5,782 nt of DNA from Thermoplasmata archaeon (GTDB lineage Archaea > Thermoplasmatota > E2 > DHVEG-1), in NCBI GenBank assembly GCA_030606465.1, contig JAUWGL010000065.1, positions 1 to 5,782 of the forward strand. The letters run 5' to 3'. This document shows positions 4,814 through 5,782 of the stretch, one piece after another (the first letter of the stretch is position 1; the number at the start of each line of letters is the position of its first letter). Position numbers and translations under genes: made by a program. Below the pieces are notes generated by a model. The model saw only the letters and a program-made list of their open reading frames with translations. It did not search any database and had not been told where the DNA came from.

Positions 4814-5782
4814 TTGTAATAATCTTTTATACTTCTAGGCATAGTATCTTCATGGAAATGATGGCGTTTTTCAGGATAATCATTGATACTTCGCGGAGTC
4901 CATTTACGACTCACGCCCTCCTCTGGTTTCCTTGAACAAAAACTACCTATAATTAAACCAATTCCTAAACCTGCAATACCCGCACATAAAACAATTAAAA
5001 TAGAAATATTAAGCCTGTTAGGATTCTGAAGAACTGATGATCTTATCTCGATCTCTGGAATCCCTACATATCTAGATGAAGATGTCTCAGCTGAAACATT
5101 TGTAAAACCTAATGCTCCAGCTATCATACCACTAAACCTATAATAAAAAAGGGCATTAGTTAAATCATCTTCTTCTAATAGACTCTTACCATACTCATAA
5201 TAACATACAGGGAGCACAGGTTTTATACCCTGTTTTATGCTTTTACTTATACTAGAACTAGCACTTTCATTTACCATCTCGATTTTTTCTTTGTATTCCT
5301 TTTGAGTATTAATTCCTATAGTTTCAATTTCTAGATTAGCTTTTGTTATTGCTTCTAATGCTTCAAACAATGCTGCTGCAGGGTATCCGTTCTCTCTTTC
5401 GTCTTTTGCATCATCTAACAAATCTGAGGCATCATTAAGATAATTAGAGGTTCCCACCATTTCATTTAAAAGAATTTCAGAGTAAATAATAGATTGTTGT
5501 GCCTCTTCTATATATTCTAATGCAATCCTATCAATATCTGAAACATTGATATCTCCTGTTTCGTTAAATATAGATGAAATATTAAGCCACCATCCCACAC
5601 TTTCACTTCGTTCCTTTGCCATGGCTAAATCATAAATACAGCCATAATAATTTTTTTTGTCAAAACTATTATTTGCATTTTGTAAATGCTCATTTGCTTG
5701 AGATGCCCGTTTTTGTGCTCCTCCCACACATTGCAATGATACCATCCCCTCTATTTGCGTGTTTCTTGCGGATCTGCTTTTC
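4801..5782 (-). CDS. Membrane-anchored extracytoplasmic protein, C-terminal part; possibly archaeal Lon-like (S16) secreted protease family
   Basis: The reading frame is open to the window edge, adding KSRSARNTQIEG before the first internal Met (ATG at 5745), so the true start lies outside. Numbering here is from that Met (314 aa). Residues 1-220 are predicted helical and rich in A, E, N and S, with segments such as DLAMAKERSESVGWWL and AAALFEALEAITKANLEIE. One strong transmembrane helix spans about 247-268, followed by a basic tail of some 45 residues. Seven N-X-S/T sequons (N25, N55, N61, N67, N159, N216, N246) all precede the helix, which fits an outside N-terminal part and a cytoplasmic tail. 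The tail carries PRSINDY and PRSIKDY. Helical C-terminal regions ending in a single membrane anchor are found in an archaeal family of secreted Lon-like serine proteases (COG1750), and several segments look similar to me. The protease domain would be upstream, so the assignment is tentative. The stop is 25 bp before the endA ATG. Confidence 0.65.
   Translation of the reverse strand, partial: KSRSARNTQIEGMVSLQCVGGAQKRASQANEHLQNANNSFDKKNYYGCIYDLAMAKERSESVGWWLNISSIFNETGDINVSDIDRIALEYIEEAQQSIIYSEILLNEMVGTSNYLNDASDLLDDAKDERENGYPAAALFEALEAITKANLEIETIGINTQKEYKEKIEMVNESASSSISKSIKQGIKPVLPVCYYEYGKSLLEEDDLTNALFYYRFSGMIAGALGFTNVSAETSSSRYVGIPEIEIRSSVLQNPNRLNISILIVLCAGIAGLGIGLIIGSFCSRKPEEGVSRKWTPRSINDYPEKRHHFHEDTMPRSIKDYYKKNK

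Overview
The window looks like AT-rich euryarchaeal chromosome, possibly from the Thermoplasmatota or a related lineage. Three things show that it is archaeal: a two-repeat tRNA-splicing endonuclease (EndA), a class II tRNA-Leu with no encoded CCA end and a plain oligo-T tail, and TATA-like elements in place of bacterial -35/-10 boxes. The lineage below Archaea is a guess. There is no mobile element, CRISPR array or integrase.

Layout: (1) 71-155, an intronless tRNA-Leu(CAA) followed by a T8 tract. (2) 207-2014, a two-gene plus-strand unit: a ThiI-family protein whose catalytic PP-loop and C-terminus are missing, overlapping by 4 bp a normal-looking ketopantoate reductase (panE, coenzyme A pathway). 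(3) 2056-3027, a D-2-hydroxyacid dehydrogenase of the glyoxylate/hydroxypyruvate reductase type, also on plus. (4) 3034-5782, a minus-strand cluster read from the right edge leftwards: the C-terminal part of a membrane-anchored, sequon-rich extracytoplasmic protein (open at the window edge), then endA, then a UlaG-like metallo-beta-lactamase-fold hydrolase that converges on the dehydrogenase with 6 bp between the stop codons.

Three elements concern tRNA: the tRNA gene, the ThiI homologue (normally makes 4-thiouridine at tRNA position 8) and EndA (removes tRNA introns). They lie on different strands and probably in different transcripts, so I do not claim one functional locus. The metabolic genes (panE, hydroxyacid dehydrogenase) are housekeeping in character.

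I see no clearly new multi-gene system. The observations most worth pursuing are the ThiI homologue, which keeps its RNA-binding half but has lost the ATP-binding motif, the conserved cysteines and the C-terminus while staying open and coupled to panE; a 14-bp near-perfect hairpin between the membrane protein gene and endA; a repeated PRSI(N/K)DY motif in the membrane protein's cytoplasmic tail; and a codon-usage break between panE and the following gene.
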